Source of the DNA: Planctomycetota bacterium
Lineage (GTDB): Bacteria; Planctomycetota; Planctomycetia; Gemmatales; Gemmataceae
NCBI GenBank assembly: GCA_021413735.1
Contig: JAIOPV010000094.1
Span: 1-64,000 of the forward strand
Length of the DNA stretch: 64,000 bases
Direction of reading: 5' to 3'
Shown: in pieces, positions 43,375-53,139 of the stretch
Position numbering within the stretch: the first letter of the stretch is position 1
How the letters are laid out: the number at the start of each line of letters is the position of its first letter
Notes under the pieces: model-generated
Database searches by the model: none
The model's input: only the letters and a program-made list of their open reading frames with translations
What the model was told of the DNA's origin: nothing
Position numbers and translations under genes: made by a program

Positions 43375-46300
43375 ATGCTATTCCGAAGAGGCACCCAACT
43401 GGGTGCGGTTCCCATCAGGAAACCGAAACTGCGCACGGCCTCATCAGGCGTGTTGACCGCAATCGCCGTCCTCGTTGCGGGTGCGAGTTGGGCTGCCGCA
43501 CAGCAACCGTTCCCGACATTTCCCCCAGCGCCGCCGGAACCTGGGCAGCCAATGCCCAAGCCCGTTCCGCCCGGAATGATCGTGCCACTGCCCGGCACAG
43601 GGCTGGGCACGCCCGCCACGACGCCAACGCTGCCACCGGAAAAGACCGTCAGCGTCAGCTTCAAGTCCGCGACGTGGGAAACCGTCCTCGACTGGTTCTC
43701 CACCGAGAGCGGCCTGACGCCGATCTACTCCGTCAAGCCGACGGGGAGCATCACGCTACTTCCACCCAAGGATCGCAAGTTCACGATGGGCGAAGTCATC
43801 GACCTTCTGAACGAAGCGATGATCCAACAGAAATTCATCCTCGTGCGGCGGCAGGTGTCGTTCACCATTCTGCCATCCGACGAGAAGATCGACCTCAGTG
43901 TGATTCCGCGAATCGAACTCAGCGAGTTGCCCCGTCGCGGTAAGACGGAACTCGTGCAGGTGCTGATTCCGCTGAAGACGCTCAGCGTCGAGGATACCGC
44001 ACCTGAAGTGCAGAAGATGCTGACCCCGTTCGGGGCCGTGTCGATGCTGTCCAAGACCAACACGCTCGTGATGGTGGACACCGCCGGCAACATCAACCGC
44101 ATCTATCAGACGCTTCTTCAGATCGAATCCGATACGGCTCTCGGCGACATCCTGACGCACAAGTTCCTCTACAAGAAGGCCAGCGAAATGGCCGAGGAAC
44201 TCAAGACGCTGCTCGCCGACAAGGACACCACGGCCACGGTCGCCGGTGGCGCTCCGACTGCGCCGGTGCCTTACTACGACCCGTACCGAGGCGGTGGTGG
44301 TGGTTACCCCGGCCAAGGTTACGATCCGCGAAACGATCCTCGCAACAACCCCCGCGGTGGCGGGCAGAGCGGTCGCGTGAAGTCCGTTGCGATCACGGTG
44401 GATGTGAAAGCGAACTCGATCACGATCACGGCACCCCCCGAAAAAATCGCGATGGCAAAGAAGATCATCGAGGACAAGGACAAACCGCAATTCCCCAACC
44501 AGGGAATGTTCAAGTACACCGAGCCCGAGATTCGCAAGTACGCGGTTCCCACCGGTTCGGCCGATGCGCTCGCCAAGACGCTGCTCGCGGATAACCCAGG
44601 GCTTCGCATCATCGCGTTGCCAGCGAGCAACGAGATCATGGTCATGGCCACGGTCGAGGACCATTTCGGCCTGATGGCGAAGTTGAAGAGCAGCATGGAA
44701 GGAAGCAGCTCGACGCCAGCTGTCGCTGTGGTCCCGTTGTTCAAGTACGAGCCGACAGACATGGCAGCCAAGCTCGCGAAGCTGTACCCCAGCACCGCAG
44801 CCGGCGGGCCAACCATCGAAGCTCAAATCGGTGGCGAACCCGGCATCATCTTGAAAGGTACGCAAGCACAGATCGACGAGATTCGCAAAACCATCGAGGA
44901 AATCGAAGGCGTCAAGGGAACCAGCGCTCGTCCGCTTGGCGGCGGCCCGAACTCGCGGACGCTGATGGTTCCCGAAGGCAGCACCGCGATGCTCGCCGAG
45001 AAACTCAAGCAGGTCGCGGATAGCCTCGGCGCACCGGCGACGGTGTTCGATCCCGCGAACCCAGGCAAGCCGGTCATTCCGCGAGTGCTCCCAACAACGC
45101 CGGAAGGCACGCTGGGCACGAGTCCGCTGCCGCCGAATCTGATTCCGGTTGCTCCGCAGGCTCCGGGCACAACGGCACCTGCCCCGGGCGCTCCCAAGAA
45201 GATGTCGAACAACCTTCGCGATCCGATGCCGGGCCGGGATGTTCGCCTCATCGGCGCGCAGGTCGTCGATCCGGAGAAGAAAGACCCCAAGGCGGTGACG
45301 ATCCTCGTTGAACGCAACAAGGTGACAATCACCTGCGCCGACCCCGATGTGCTGGACAAGATCGTCGCGCTGGCTCAGTACTACAAACCGGGTGCGCCAC
45401 CGATCGAGAACCTGTTCAAAGTCATCCGCTTGAAGAACGTGTCCGCCGAGGACGCGGCCAAGGAACTGACCGAAATCTTCAACGGCCCGCAGCAACAACA
45501 AGGCGGCGGTGGCGGTCGGGGTGGTCCCGGCGGTCTGCTCGGTGGTCTGCTCGGTGGTGGCGGCGGCGGTGGTGGCGGACTGCTTGGCGGTCTGCTCGGT
45601 GGGGGGGGTGCTCCCACTCCTGCTGGCGTCAATCCGAACCGCATTCGCGTTGTCGCTGAGAAGAGCAGCAACTCGGTCATCGTCATCAAGTCGACTCCGA
45701 TCGACCTGCTCACGATCGAGCACTTGCTCTCCAAGTTCATCGACGGCGGACCAAGCGAAGACGCACTCGTGATGAAGACCTGGATCGTGAAGGTCACGGA
45801 AGCGGATGCAACCGATGTGTCGTTGATCGTCGAGAAGGTCTACAAGTCGGCTCTGGCCAGCGGCTCAGCAGGGCAGAACACGGCACCAGCTTTGCCATTC
45901 CCATTCGGGCAGCAGCAGCAAGCGAACTCGAAGCCGCCGGCGCTCACGATCAGCGTGGACGACCGCAGCAACGCACTCATTCTGAACTGCACCGAGGCGC
46001 TGGCAAAGGAAGTCGCGACGTTGGTTTCGACGCTCGACCAGCAGGGCGTCGCGACCACGGAAGTCGTGCGAATCGTGCCGCTCAAGGGCATCGACCCGAC
46101 GCTCGTTCAACAAGCTGTCAACGCCATCCAGGGCATCAACCCGCAGCAGCAACAACAGCGCGGTGGGGTCGGCGGTGGGGTCGGTGGTGGTAACTTCGGT
46201 GGGGGCAACTTCGGCGGTGGTGGCCTTGGTAACTTTGGTGGCTTAGGCGGCGGAGGTCGGGGCGGTCTTGGTGGCATCCCCGGTCTCGGCGGCGGTGGTT

Positions 46301-49300
46301 TGGGTGGCGGTGGTCGTGGGATGGGAGGTGGTGGCGGCGGACGCGGAGGCGGTGGCGGCGGACGCGGGGGTCGCCAAGCCATGAACGGCACGGTGGAGGG
46401 CCCCTTAAATTTTGACTACCGGGGCACGGAAGCCCCTTCGGCCCCAGTCTCGAACACAATCTATGATCCGCTCCTTGATCCCGAGTTGGGTGCGACCAGC
46501 AACAGAACTTACACCGTGCCCCAACAGAGCGGCGGTGTGATGCAGACAGCCGGGCAGGTTCCAATGCCCGGTGGTCAACCCGCACCGAAACAACCCGGCC
46601 AGCCCACACCAGCGGGCGCGAAGGAGCAACTCCCAGGCTCACAAGCTCCGCGCGGCACCGTCACCACTCAGACCCTTCCCGGTCTCGATACGGTGGTGAT
46701 CCGCGCCGAGAGCGCGGCAGACATGCAACTCATCCTCGATCTGATCGAGGTGCTGCGTGGCTATGCCAAGGGTGCACAGCCACGGTTGGAGATCATTCCG
46801 CTGGAGTACGCGGACTGTAACCAGATCGCCGACTTCCTGACGACGCTGTTCTCGCGTGTTATCACGGCGGGACCAGGCGGAAACTATCTGCTGCAACCCG
46901 GCCAACAGCTCGGCGGTGTCGGCGCTCAGATCGGTGGCCTTGGTGCCTTCGGTGGTGCCAACCAGGTGCAGAATCGCGGCGTGTACTTCCTCGCTTTGCC
47001 AAAGTTCAACTCGGTGCTCGTTGCCGCTCCGGATGCTCGCTTCGCCGACATCCTCAAGGAACTGCGGCGAATGGACCAACCGCACACGGTGTTACCGCGT
47101 GCTTTCCAACTGAAGAAGGCATCCGCGCAGATCGTTGCGACTCAGCTTCAACAGTTCTGGATCTCTCGCTACCCAGGCGACAGCCTGACCCGCAACCAGT
47201 TCCGCGTCACCTACGACACGGCGAACAACACCGTGTATGTGCAGGCGAGCGGCGGCGACATGCAGGAAGTCGAATCGCTTATCAAGGACTGGGACACGAC
47301 GGAATCGAAGTCCATCAACGATGTGCGAATCTTCCGACTTCGGAACGCCATCGCGAGCGAACTGGCTCAGGTCATCAGTAACGCGCTGACGGCGAACATC
47401 GTGAGCCCGTTGGCTCAGGCTCAGTTCACCAGCCCGCAAGCTCAGGCGGCTGGCGGAACAAGCCAACTCGGCGGCACCGGTATCGGTCTCGGTCAGGGTG
47501 CGCTGGGCGGTGCGTTGGGTGGTGCCCTTGGTGGCGGTGCTGCTGGTGCGCTGGGCGGTGCATTGGGTGGTGCCCTTGGCGGACAGCTTGGCGGCGGCCA
47601 ACAAGGTGGGGGTCTCGGTGGCGGTGGCCTCGGCGGCGGTGGCCTCGGGGGCCAAGGGGGTGCTCTCGGCAATACGCAAGTGCAGACCTTCGTTCCAACT
47701 GTGGGCGTGGGAACCAGCGGCGGTCTCGTGACCAAGAGCAGCAGCTTGCGGTACTACTCCGCTCGCGATGGGCAGGTCGTCGAGTCTGGGTTGCTGGCCG
47801 ACGTTCACCTTGTCCCGAACGTGCGGACGAACTCGATCATCGTGGCCGCTCCCGAGAAGACGATGCGGCTCATCGAAAAGCTCATCGAGAACCTCGACAC
47901 GACCGCAGCAGCAGCGGCATACATCAACGTGTTCGAGTTGAAGCGAGCCGACGCGAACCTGACCGCGACTCTGCTTCGCCAACTCTTCACCGGTCAGACG
48001 ACGGGTGGCGGTGCGGCTGGCGGCCTTGGCGGGCAGATTGGTGGTGGTGGCGTGAACGCTCAAGGTGTTCGCCCGCTGCTCACGGTCTCGGGCGATATCT
48101 CGCCGGGTGCAAGCCTCATCGACCTGCGGCTCACTGTGGACGACCGAACGAACTCAATCATCGTGGCCGGTTCGCTCAACGACCTGGAAACAATACGGGC
48201 CATCATTGCGAGGCTCGAAACGTCCGAGACTCCGCAGCGTTACAACGAGGTGTACAAACTTCGGAACGCGGCCGCGGCGGACGTGGCGAACACCATCCAG
48301 ACGTTCGTGACGAACTCGCTGAACGTGCTCACGGGAGCGAACTTCCTCACGGCGTACCAGTCGCTGCAACGGCAGGTAGTCATCGTTGCGGAACCGGTTA
48401 GCAACACGGTCCTCATCAGTGCGACCCCGCAATACTTCGGGGAGATCAAGCGACTGATTGAGAAGATCGACTCGCAGCCGCCGCAGGTTGTGATTCAGGT
48501 GATGATCGCTGAAGTGCAACTGAACAACGCCGAGGAATTCGGTGTCGAGTTCGGCATCCAAAGCCCGGTGTTGTTCGCCCGCGGTTCGCTTGCCGCGCCG
48601 CAAACCACGGGCGGCGTGACGAACACCGCAGTGCCTGGGTTCAACTTCAACACGACGGCTCCGCTTGGCAACAGTGCCAACGTGATGGCACCGACGGTCG
48701 GGTTCCAGGGATTGTCGCAGTTGGGCGTCGGTCGCGCGTCAACAACAGGTCAGACGTTCGGCGGGTTCGTGTTCTCCGCAGCGAGCGATTCGCTGAACGT
48801 GCTCATTCGAGCCCTCAAGGCTCAGAGCCGCGTGGACATCCTCAGCCGTCCACAGGTGCAGGTCGCCGACAACCAGACGGGTTATGTGCAGGTCGGTGCG
48901 AACTTCCCGTACCTCAGCACCAGCACGTTGACCGGCGTGGGTACTTCACAGCAGTCGATCGAATACCAGCCTCTCGGTGTGACGATGCGTGTCACCCCGC
49001 GAGTGAATCCGGATGGCAAGGTGCTGATGCGTGTCGAACCGCAGGTGTCGAGCGTGAGCCCGACTCCGGTGAGCCTCGGCAACGGTATCCAGGCTCCCGC
49101 GTTCAACGTTCAGACCGTGCAGACAACGGTTCTCGCTTCCGATGGCGAAACGATCGTACTGGGCGGCCTCGTCAGCAAGACCGATCAACGGCAAGAGAAC
49201 GGCTACCCGTTCTTCAAGGATCTGCCGTATGTCGGGGCACTGTTCCGATATCGCTCGCACACGGTGCAGCGTCGCGAAGTGCTCATTATCATGACGCCGC

Positions 49301-50235
49301 ACATCGTTCGCAGCGAGGCAGATCAAGCTCGCATCCTGGCGGAAGAATCCGTGCGAATGCACTGGTGCATCCCGGATATCGCCCGAATGCACGGCCACGG
49401 AATGGAAGTCATCGGGCCAGCTTCGCAGGGCGCTCGCCCGGTGCCGACGAACTCGCCACCGCAGGCGGGCCCTGGCTATCAACCTGGCCCGTACTACTTC
49501 GGTGGTGCAGGCTCGCCCGACGGGAATTTCGGTCTGAGCGGCACCGGCGCACAGCCACAGTTGCAGCCGGGTATGCAACCGCAGCCGGGTCCGGCGCTCG
49601 CGCAGCCGCAACCGTTCAACCCTGGTGTGCCCGTGCCGCCAGCGGTGAACCCAGCCGTTCCGTTGCCTCCGACGAACCCGGCTGTCCCGGTTCCGCCTCC
49701 GGCAGCACCGGCACCGGGAATGAGCGTGCAGCCACTGCCTGGAATCATCCCCGGAGTTCCGGCGCCGACGTACACCCCGGGAGTGCTGCCCGCGAGTTGG
49801 GCGAACGGAACGCAGCAAGGCGCACTTCAGCCAGCTCAACCGCTGCCGACGACGCAGCCGCAAATGCAACCGCAAATGCAGCCGGTCTCGCCGGTGAGTG
49901 GAACCTACCCTGCACCTCCGGGCTATCCCCAGAGTGCAGGCTATCCAACGAACGCGGGCTACGCCGCGCCGCTGCCAGCACGGACGAGCAGCTACCAGAT
50001 GATTGGTTCCGATGGCCGAGTGTACACGCCCACGGCGGTGATTCCGTCGCAGCCTGCGGTGTCGCCGACGGCACGCCGTGGCTTCGAGATGCAGCAGCCC
50101 ACAGCGCCGCCGGGAAGTGACCCGAGCGCGAACTGGCCACGGGAAGGATCCCAGCCAGCGGACAATAAACAACCTCGTGCCAAGGAGGGCGCGCCGTGGG
50201 TCAACGGGAATGCGAATGTGTTCGGCGGCCGATGA
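43375..50235 (+). CDS. Giant secretin with about ten N1-like modules
   Basis: The 2286-aa product has a signal peptide (hydrophobic VLTAIAVLVAGASWAAA). An STN/N0-like region follows at about 90-175 (VSVSFKSATWETVLDWFSTES). A long array of secretin-N1-like modules comes next, each with an F/Y-x-L-K/R-x-A-x-A opening and an NSIIVAA-type strand, for example VFELKRADANLTATLLRQLF. Three Gly-rich linkers (about 707-745, 925-1003, 1359-1435) interrupt the array. The secretin core is at about 1705-1982: VVIQVMIAEVQLNNAEEFGV, DILSRPQVQVADNQ, GETIVLGGLVSK, DLPYVGALFR and REVLIIMTPHIV. A Pro/Gln-rich tail closes it. Ordinary GspD/PilQ secretins have 600-800 residues. Secretins form outer-membrane export channels. 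It overlaps the next gene by ATGA. Confidence 0.9.
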   Translation: MLFRRGTQLGAVPIRKPKLRTASSGVLTAIAVLVAGASWAAAQQPFPTFPPAPPEPGQPMPKPVPPGMIVPLPGTGLGTPATTPTLPPEKTVSVSFKSATWETVLDWFSTESGLTPIYSVKPTGSITLLPPKDRKFTMGEVIDLLNEAMIQQKFILVRRQVSFTILPSDEKIDLSVIPRIELSELPRRGKTELVQVLIPLKTLSVEDTAPEVQKMLTPFGAVSMLSKTNTLVMVDTAGNINRIYQTLLQIESDTALGDILTHKFLYKKASEMAEELKTLLADKDTTATVAGGAPTAPVPYYDPYRGGGGGYPGQGYDPRNDPRNNPRGGGQSGRVKSVAITVDVKANSITITAPPEKIAMAKKIIEDKDKPQFPNQGMFKYTEPEIRKYAVPTGSADALAKTLLADNPGLRIIALPASNEIMVMATVEDHFGLMAKLKSSMEGSSSTPAVAVVPLFKYEPTDMAAKLAKLYPSTAAGGPTIEAQIGGEPGIILKGTQAQIDEIRKTIEEIEGVKGTSARPLGGGPNSRTLMVPEGSTAMLAEKLKQVADSLGAPATVFDPANPGKPVIPRVLPTTPEGTLGTSPLPPNLIPVAPQAPGTTAPAPGAPKKMSNNLRDPMPGRDVRLIGAQVVDPEKKDPKAVTILVERNKVTITCADPDVLDKIVALAQYYKPGAPPIENLFKVIRLKNVSAEDAAKELTEIFNGPQQQQGGGGGRGGPGGLLGGLLGGGGGGGGGLLGGLLGGGGAPTPAGVNPNRIRVVAEKSSNSVIVIKSTPIDLLTIEHLLSKFIDGGPSEDALVMKTWIVKVTEADATDVSLIVEKVYKSALASGSAGQNTAPALPFPFGQQQQANSKPPALTISVDDRSNALILNCTEALAKEVATLVSTLDQQGVATTEVVRIVPLKGIDPTLVQQAVNAIQGINPQQQQQRGGVGGGVGGGNFGGGNFGGGGLGNFGGLGGGGRGGLGGIPGLGGGGLGGGGRGMGGGGGGRGGGGGGRGGRQAMNGTVEGPLNFDYRGTEAPSAPVSNTIYDPLLDPELGATSNRTYTVPQQSGGVMQTAGQVPMPGGQPAPKQPGQPTPAGAKEQLPGSQAPRGTVTTQTLPGLDTVVIRAESAADMQLILDLIEVLRGYAKGAQPRLEIIPLEYADCNQIADFLTTLFSRVITAGPGGNYLLQPGQQLGGVGAQIGGLGAFGGANQVQNRGVYFLALPKFNSVLVAAPDARFADILKELRRMDQPHTVLPRAFQLKKASAQIVATQLQQFWISRYPGDSLTRNQFRVTYDTANNTVYVQASGGDMQEVESLIKDWDTTESKSINDVRIFRLRNAIASELAQVISNALTANIVSPLAQAQFTSPQAQAAGGTSQLGGTGIGLGQGALGGALGGALGGGAAGALGGALGGALGGQLGGGQQGGGLGGGGLGGGGLGGQGGALGNTQVQTFVPTVGVGTSGGLVTKSSSLRYYSARDGQVVESGLLADVHLVPNVRTNSIIVAAPEKTMRLIEKLIENLDTTAAAAAYINVFELKRADANLTATLLRQLFTGQTTGGGAAGGLGGQIGGGGVNAQGVRPLLTVSGDISPGASLIDLRLTVDDRTNSIIVAGSLNDLETIRAIIARLETSETPQRYNEVYKLRNAAAADVANTIQTFVTNSLNVLTGANFLTAYQSLQRQVVIVAEPVSNTVLISATPQYFGEIKRLIEKIDSQPPQVVIQVMIAEVQLNNAEEFGVEFGIQSPVLFARGSLAAPQTTGGVTNTAVPGFNFNTTAPLGNSANVMAPTVGFQGLSQLGVGRASTTGQTFGGFVFSAASDSLNVLIRALKAQSRVDILSRPQVQVADNQTGYVQVGANFPYLSTSTLTGVGTSQQSIEYQPLGVTMRVTPRVNPDGKVLMRVEPQVSSVSPTPVSLGNGIQAPAFNVQTVQTTVLASDGETIVLGGLVSKTDQRQENGYPFFKDLPYVGALFRYRSHTVQRREVLIIMTPHIVRSEADQARILAEESVRMHWCIPDIARMHGHGMEVIGPASQGARPVPTNSPPQAGPGYQPGPYYFGGAGSPDGNFGLSGTGAQPQLQPGMQPQPGPALAQPQPFNPGVPVPPAVNPAVPLPPTNPAVPVPPPAAPAPGMSVQPLPGIIPGVPAPTYTPGVLPASWANGTQQGALQPAQPLPTTQPQMQPQMQPVSPVSGTYPAPPGYPQSAGYPTNAGYAAPLPARTSSYQMIGSDGRVYTPTAVIPSQPAVSPTARRGFEMQQPTAPPGSDPSANWPREGSQPADNKQPRAKEGAPWVNGNANVFGGR

Positions 50236-51257
50236 GTGCCTCCTTGGTCCGAACACGCGGTGTTTGCAGACTCCTTTCGGGGCCGGTCGTTGCTGCGGTC
50301 GCGATCCTGGTTCTCGGATCAGGTTGCGCGAGCCTGAAGCACTGGCAAGGGAAGGATGAAGTCGCGAAGTTCGGAGAGGGTGTGCCGTCTGCCCCGCTCC
50401 CCATGAGCGTGACCGGGGCAGACAAGAACGCTGTCGTACAGGCATCCGCGACGATGCCGATGGACAATCCCGTGTCGGGGCCCTCGCTCTCGAAACAGAT
50501 GAACAATCCAGCGTCGCCGTCGACATTCGCGAAGATGACCGGGATGGCTGCGAAGCCCGAGAAAAAGATCGCAGCGGCCGAGATCGTGGTTCTGTGGCGG
50601 AACAAGATCGACTTCCTTCCCGATCCGACTCGTAATGGCGCAATGGGAGCCGGCTTGGCCGGGCAGTTGTTCCTGTTTGGGCCTGGAATGCAGTCGGCCC
50701 CTGCGGAGGGCAAGTTGACGGTCGCGTTGTACGACGAGACGCCGCGCCAACCGGGGCAACCACAGAACCAGCCTGAAGTTTGGGAGTTCTCGAAGGAAAC
50801 GCTGCGGGGATTGCGAACGCCCGATGAACGCTTCGGGATGTGTTATGCGTTGTTCTTGCCGTGGCCGGCGTACCGTCCGGACGTATCGCGGATTCGCATC
50901 GCGGCTCGCTTTGAACCGGAGAAGGGCGATACGCTTTATCCTCCTGAGACGCGGATTACGATCGACACGAGCGGACCGGGCAACGCCGGCAGTTGGGCGA
51001 GTCAGCCGTTCGTGCCGAACGCTCAACCACAACCGATGAGCGGCCCGAATCTGTTGGGCGGCCCGCCGCCGGCGAGTGGCCCAGGCTTTGGCGTCATGAC
51101 ACCTCCGCCTGCGCCGCCAACCGCACCGCTGGGAACGTTGCCGTTGGCTCCGGTGAGCTATGGCAGTCTGGCTCCGACGAATCCTGTTCCTGCTCAGCCA
51201 CAGGTGGATACGTCGAATCTTCCGCCGTTAGCGATCACGATCCCACGACGGCAGTAG
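50232..51257 (+). CDS. Lipoprotein translationally coupled to the secretin
   Basis: The 341-aa product has a lipoprotein signal with lipobox LGSGC (Cys32). The central part (about residues 125-245) is a folded-looking domain with AEIVVLWRNKIDFLPDP, GKLTVALYDETPRQPG and RIRIAARFEPEKGDTLYPPE. The C-terminal 90 residues are low-complexity Pro/Gly/Ala. No known family is recognised. The start codon overlaps the secretin stop as ATGA, which implies coupled translation and a shared job. It could serve as a pilotin-like or periplasmic partner, but that is inference; known pilotins are much smaller. Confidence 0.78.
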   Translation: MSASLVRTRGVCRLLSGPVVAAVAILVLGSGCASLKHWQGKDEVAKFGEGVPSAPLPMSVTGADKNAVVQASATMPMDNPVSGPSLSKQMNNPASPSTFAKMTGMAAKPEKKIAAAEIVVLWRNKIDFLPDPTRNGAMGAGLAGQLFLFGPGMQSAPAEGKLTVALYDETPRQPGQPQNQPEVWEFSKETLRGLRTPDERFGMCYALFLPWPAYRPDVSRIRIAARFEPEKGDTLYPPETRITIDTSGPGNAGSWASQPFVPNAQPQPMSGPNLLGGPPPASGPGFGVMTPPPAPPTAPLGTLPLAPVSYGSLAPTNPVPAQPQVDTSNLPPLAITIPRRQ

Positions 51258-51686
51258 GAACCGAAGAATCGAGCTACGGATAAGAATCACAGCGAGCCGG
51301 GAGCATAATGACGCTTCCGGCTCGCTGTGCTTTCAGATGCTTCCGGATGGTTCCGGCTGAGTTCGGATGGTTCCGGAGCTGAATTTTCGGACAGTCCGCA
51401 CGACAGTTCTGCATCCTCGTCGCAACAGCCAATTCGCACACGTGATGCGTCAGAAGCAATTCGTTTGGCTTGTCTGAACGATATTTCTTCCGGACGAATG
51501 GAATGGTTCCGGACCGGAAACGCATGATTCCGGAGAGGGGTGTGGAAGTCGGCCGGAACCAACGCGGCCTTCGCAACGCCAACGTGAAACACGAAACAGC
51601 ACTGTGTCCGTGGGTCTTCTTTGCTTCTTTTCGTCGCCCGGCGTGGTACACTTCCAGTGTCAGTCCCACCCGCCGGATTCTCTGCC
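51258..51686. other. Intergenic region with clustered TTCCGG motifs
   Basis: About 430 bases without a convincing gene. TTCCGG occurs at least seven times between about 51315 and 51533, several as GGATGGTTCCGG or GAATGGTTCCGG, with further complementary CCGGAA nearby. No stop-free frame here has a start with ribosome binding site or a recognisable product. The DUF1501 promoter presumably lies near 51600-51660. Confidence 0.5.
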
Positions 51687-53072
51687 ATGCTCACACTTCA
51701 ATCTGGCCTCGCGGCCCGCAACGCATCGGGCATCACTCGCCGAGCGACGCTCAAAGCTGGCTTCCTCGGAGTCGCCGGGCTGACGCTTCCCGATTTCCTG
51801 CGTGCGAAGGCAGCGCAACCGACCGTCGGCAGCGGGCAGAAGTCCGTCATTCTGATCTGGCTCGACGGCGGCCCAAGCCAGCTTGAAACGTTCGACCCGA
51901 AGCCCGACGCACCGGCCGAGTTTCGCGGGCCGTTCGGCGTGTGCAAAACCAAGACGCCGGGTGTCGTCGTCAGCGAGTTGATGCCTCACCTCGCGACTCG
52001 CTTCGACAAGTATTCCGTCGTGCGGTCACTGCACCACGACAACGGCGACCACTTCGCCGCGGCCCACTGGATGACCACCGGCCGTTTCGGCTCGACAAGT
52101 ATCAACCAGGCGCAGAAGTACCCATCGGTGGGTTCGTTCGTCTCGCGAGTGAAGGGCACGAACAAGCCCGGCCTTCCGGCGTATGTCGGGCTGCCATCAG
52201 CCGAGACGGTGTACCTCTTCCCTGGCTACATGGGTGCGGGCTATCTTGGCGGCGCGTACAACCCGTTCGACGTGGATCGCGAGACGAAGTACATCGGAGC
52301 CTTCGGCGGCCATCGTGTGCGTTCACCGAAGTGGTTATCGAACCTCGCAGGCACCAAGGAAGCTGTCGCGAACACCGCCGGGAAGACGACGCTGTTGAAG
52401 CAGTTCGACACGATTCGCCGCGACATCGACCAGTCGGGCATCATGACCACGATGGACAAGTACCAGCAGCAGGCGCTCGAACTGGTGATGGGCAGCGAGG
52501 CTCGCGTCGCGTTCGACATCGACCGCGAAGACCCGAAATCCACGGATCGTTACGGCCCTTCGCCGTGGGGTCAGTACGCAATGATGGCTCGTCGGTTGGT
52601 GGAGGCGGGCGTTACGTTCGTGAGCGTGGACATGCCACACTGGGACGATCACAGCAGTTTGGTGGCGTCGCACGCTCCGAAGATTCGCGTCGTGGACAAG
52701 ATCGTTTCGGCGTTGCTCGACGACCTCGAAGACCGTGGCTTGCTCGACAGCGTGATGGTGGTTGTGATGGGCGAGTTCGGGCGGACGCCGCGAATCAACA
52801 CGGGTCAACCGGGCATCCCGATTCCGGGCCGCGACCACTGGGGGAACGCGATCTCGGTACTGGTCGCGGGTGGCGGCGTGACGCCGGGTGTCGTGGTTGG
52901 GAAGACGAACGAGCGGGCAGAACATCCCGTGGAACGTGCGTTGAAGCCGGAGGCGTTGCTCGCGACGATCTACCATCAGCTTGGGATCGACGCGAACGAG
53001 ACGTTCAAGGATCACACGGGCCGCCCCGGTCCGATTCTCGATGATCCGACGCCGATCAAGGAATTGGTGTAG
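51687..53072 (+). CDS. DUF1501 protein, Tat-type export signal
   Basis: The 461-aa product has a twin-arginine-type signal in GITRRATLKAGFLGVAGLTL. DUF1501 features follow: VILIWLDGGPSQLETFDPKP, VSELMPHLATRFDKYSVVRS, LELVMGSEARVAFDIDREDP, VVMGEFGRTPRINTG, GRDHWGNAISVLVAGGG, then an ending LLATIYHQLGIDAN. It is related to the sulfatase/alkaline-phosphatase-like superfamily and should be exported folded. ATG 51687 begins a plausible N-region before the RR motif. No DUF1549 partner is adjacent. A family-B palindrome follows its stop. Confidence 0.93.
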   Translation: MLTLQSGLAARNASGITRRATLKAGFLGVAGLTLPDFLRAKAAQPTVGSGQKSVILIWLDGGPSQLETFDPKPDAPAEFRGPFGVCKTKTPGVVVSELMPHLATRFDKYSVVRSLHHDNGDHFAAAHWMTTGRFGSTSINQAQKYPSVGSFVSRVKGTNKPGLPAYVGLPSAETVYLFPGYMGAGYLGGAYNPFDVDRETKYIGAFGGHRVRSPKWLSNLAGTKEAVANTAGKTTLLKQFDTIRRDIDQSGIMTTMDKYQQQALELVMGSEARVAFDIDREDPKSTDRYGPSPWGQYAMMARRLVEAGVTFVSVDMPHWDDHSSLVASHAPKIRVVDKIVSALLDDLEDRGLLDSVMVVVMGEFGRTPRINTGQPGIPIPGRDHWGNAISVLVAGGGVTPGVVVGKTNERAEHPVERALKPEALLATIYHQLGIDANETFKDHTGRPGPILDDPTPIKELV

Positions 53073-53080
53073 GGTTCTTG

Positions 53081-53139
53081 GTATTCGCCGCTTGCGGCGT
53101 TGCACTTGGTGTTTGTGCAACGCCGCAAGCGGCGAATAC
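53081..53139. repeat. Palindromic repeat family B, copy 3
   Basis: Arms GTATTCGCCGCTTGCGGCGT and complement enclose a short spacer. It starts eight bases after the DUF1501 stop and runs into the stop codon of the convergent metal permease gene, as in copy 2. Confidence 0.85.

Noticed and set aside
43756-45723. Minus-strand open frame of 655 codons opposite the secretin
   Set aside because: Long antisense frames are expected in G+C-rich coding DNA; the product is low-complexity and Arg/His-rich without motifs.
45497-47680. Glycine-rich repeat DNA considered as a CRISPR array or frameshifted region
   Set aside because: There are no evenly spaced identical repeats with unique spacers, and the reading frame stays open through all three linkers into conserved secretin modules.
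51274-51694. Minus-strand open frames in the TTCCGG-rich gap
   Set aside because: The products reflect the short repeats and have no supported start or known motif.
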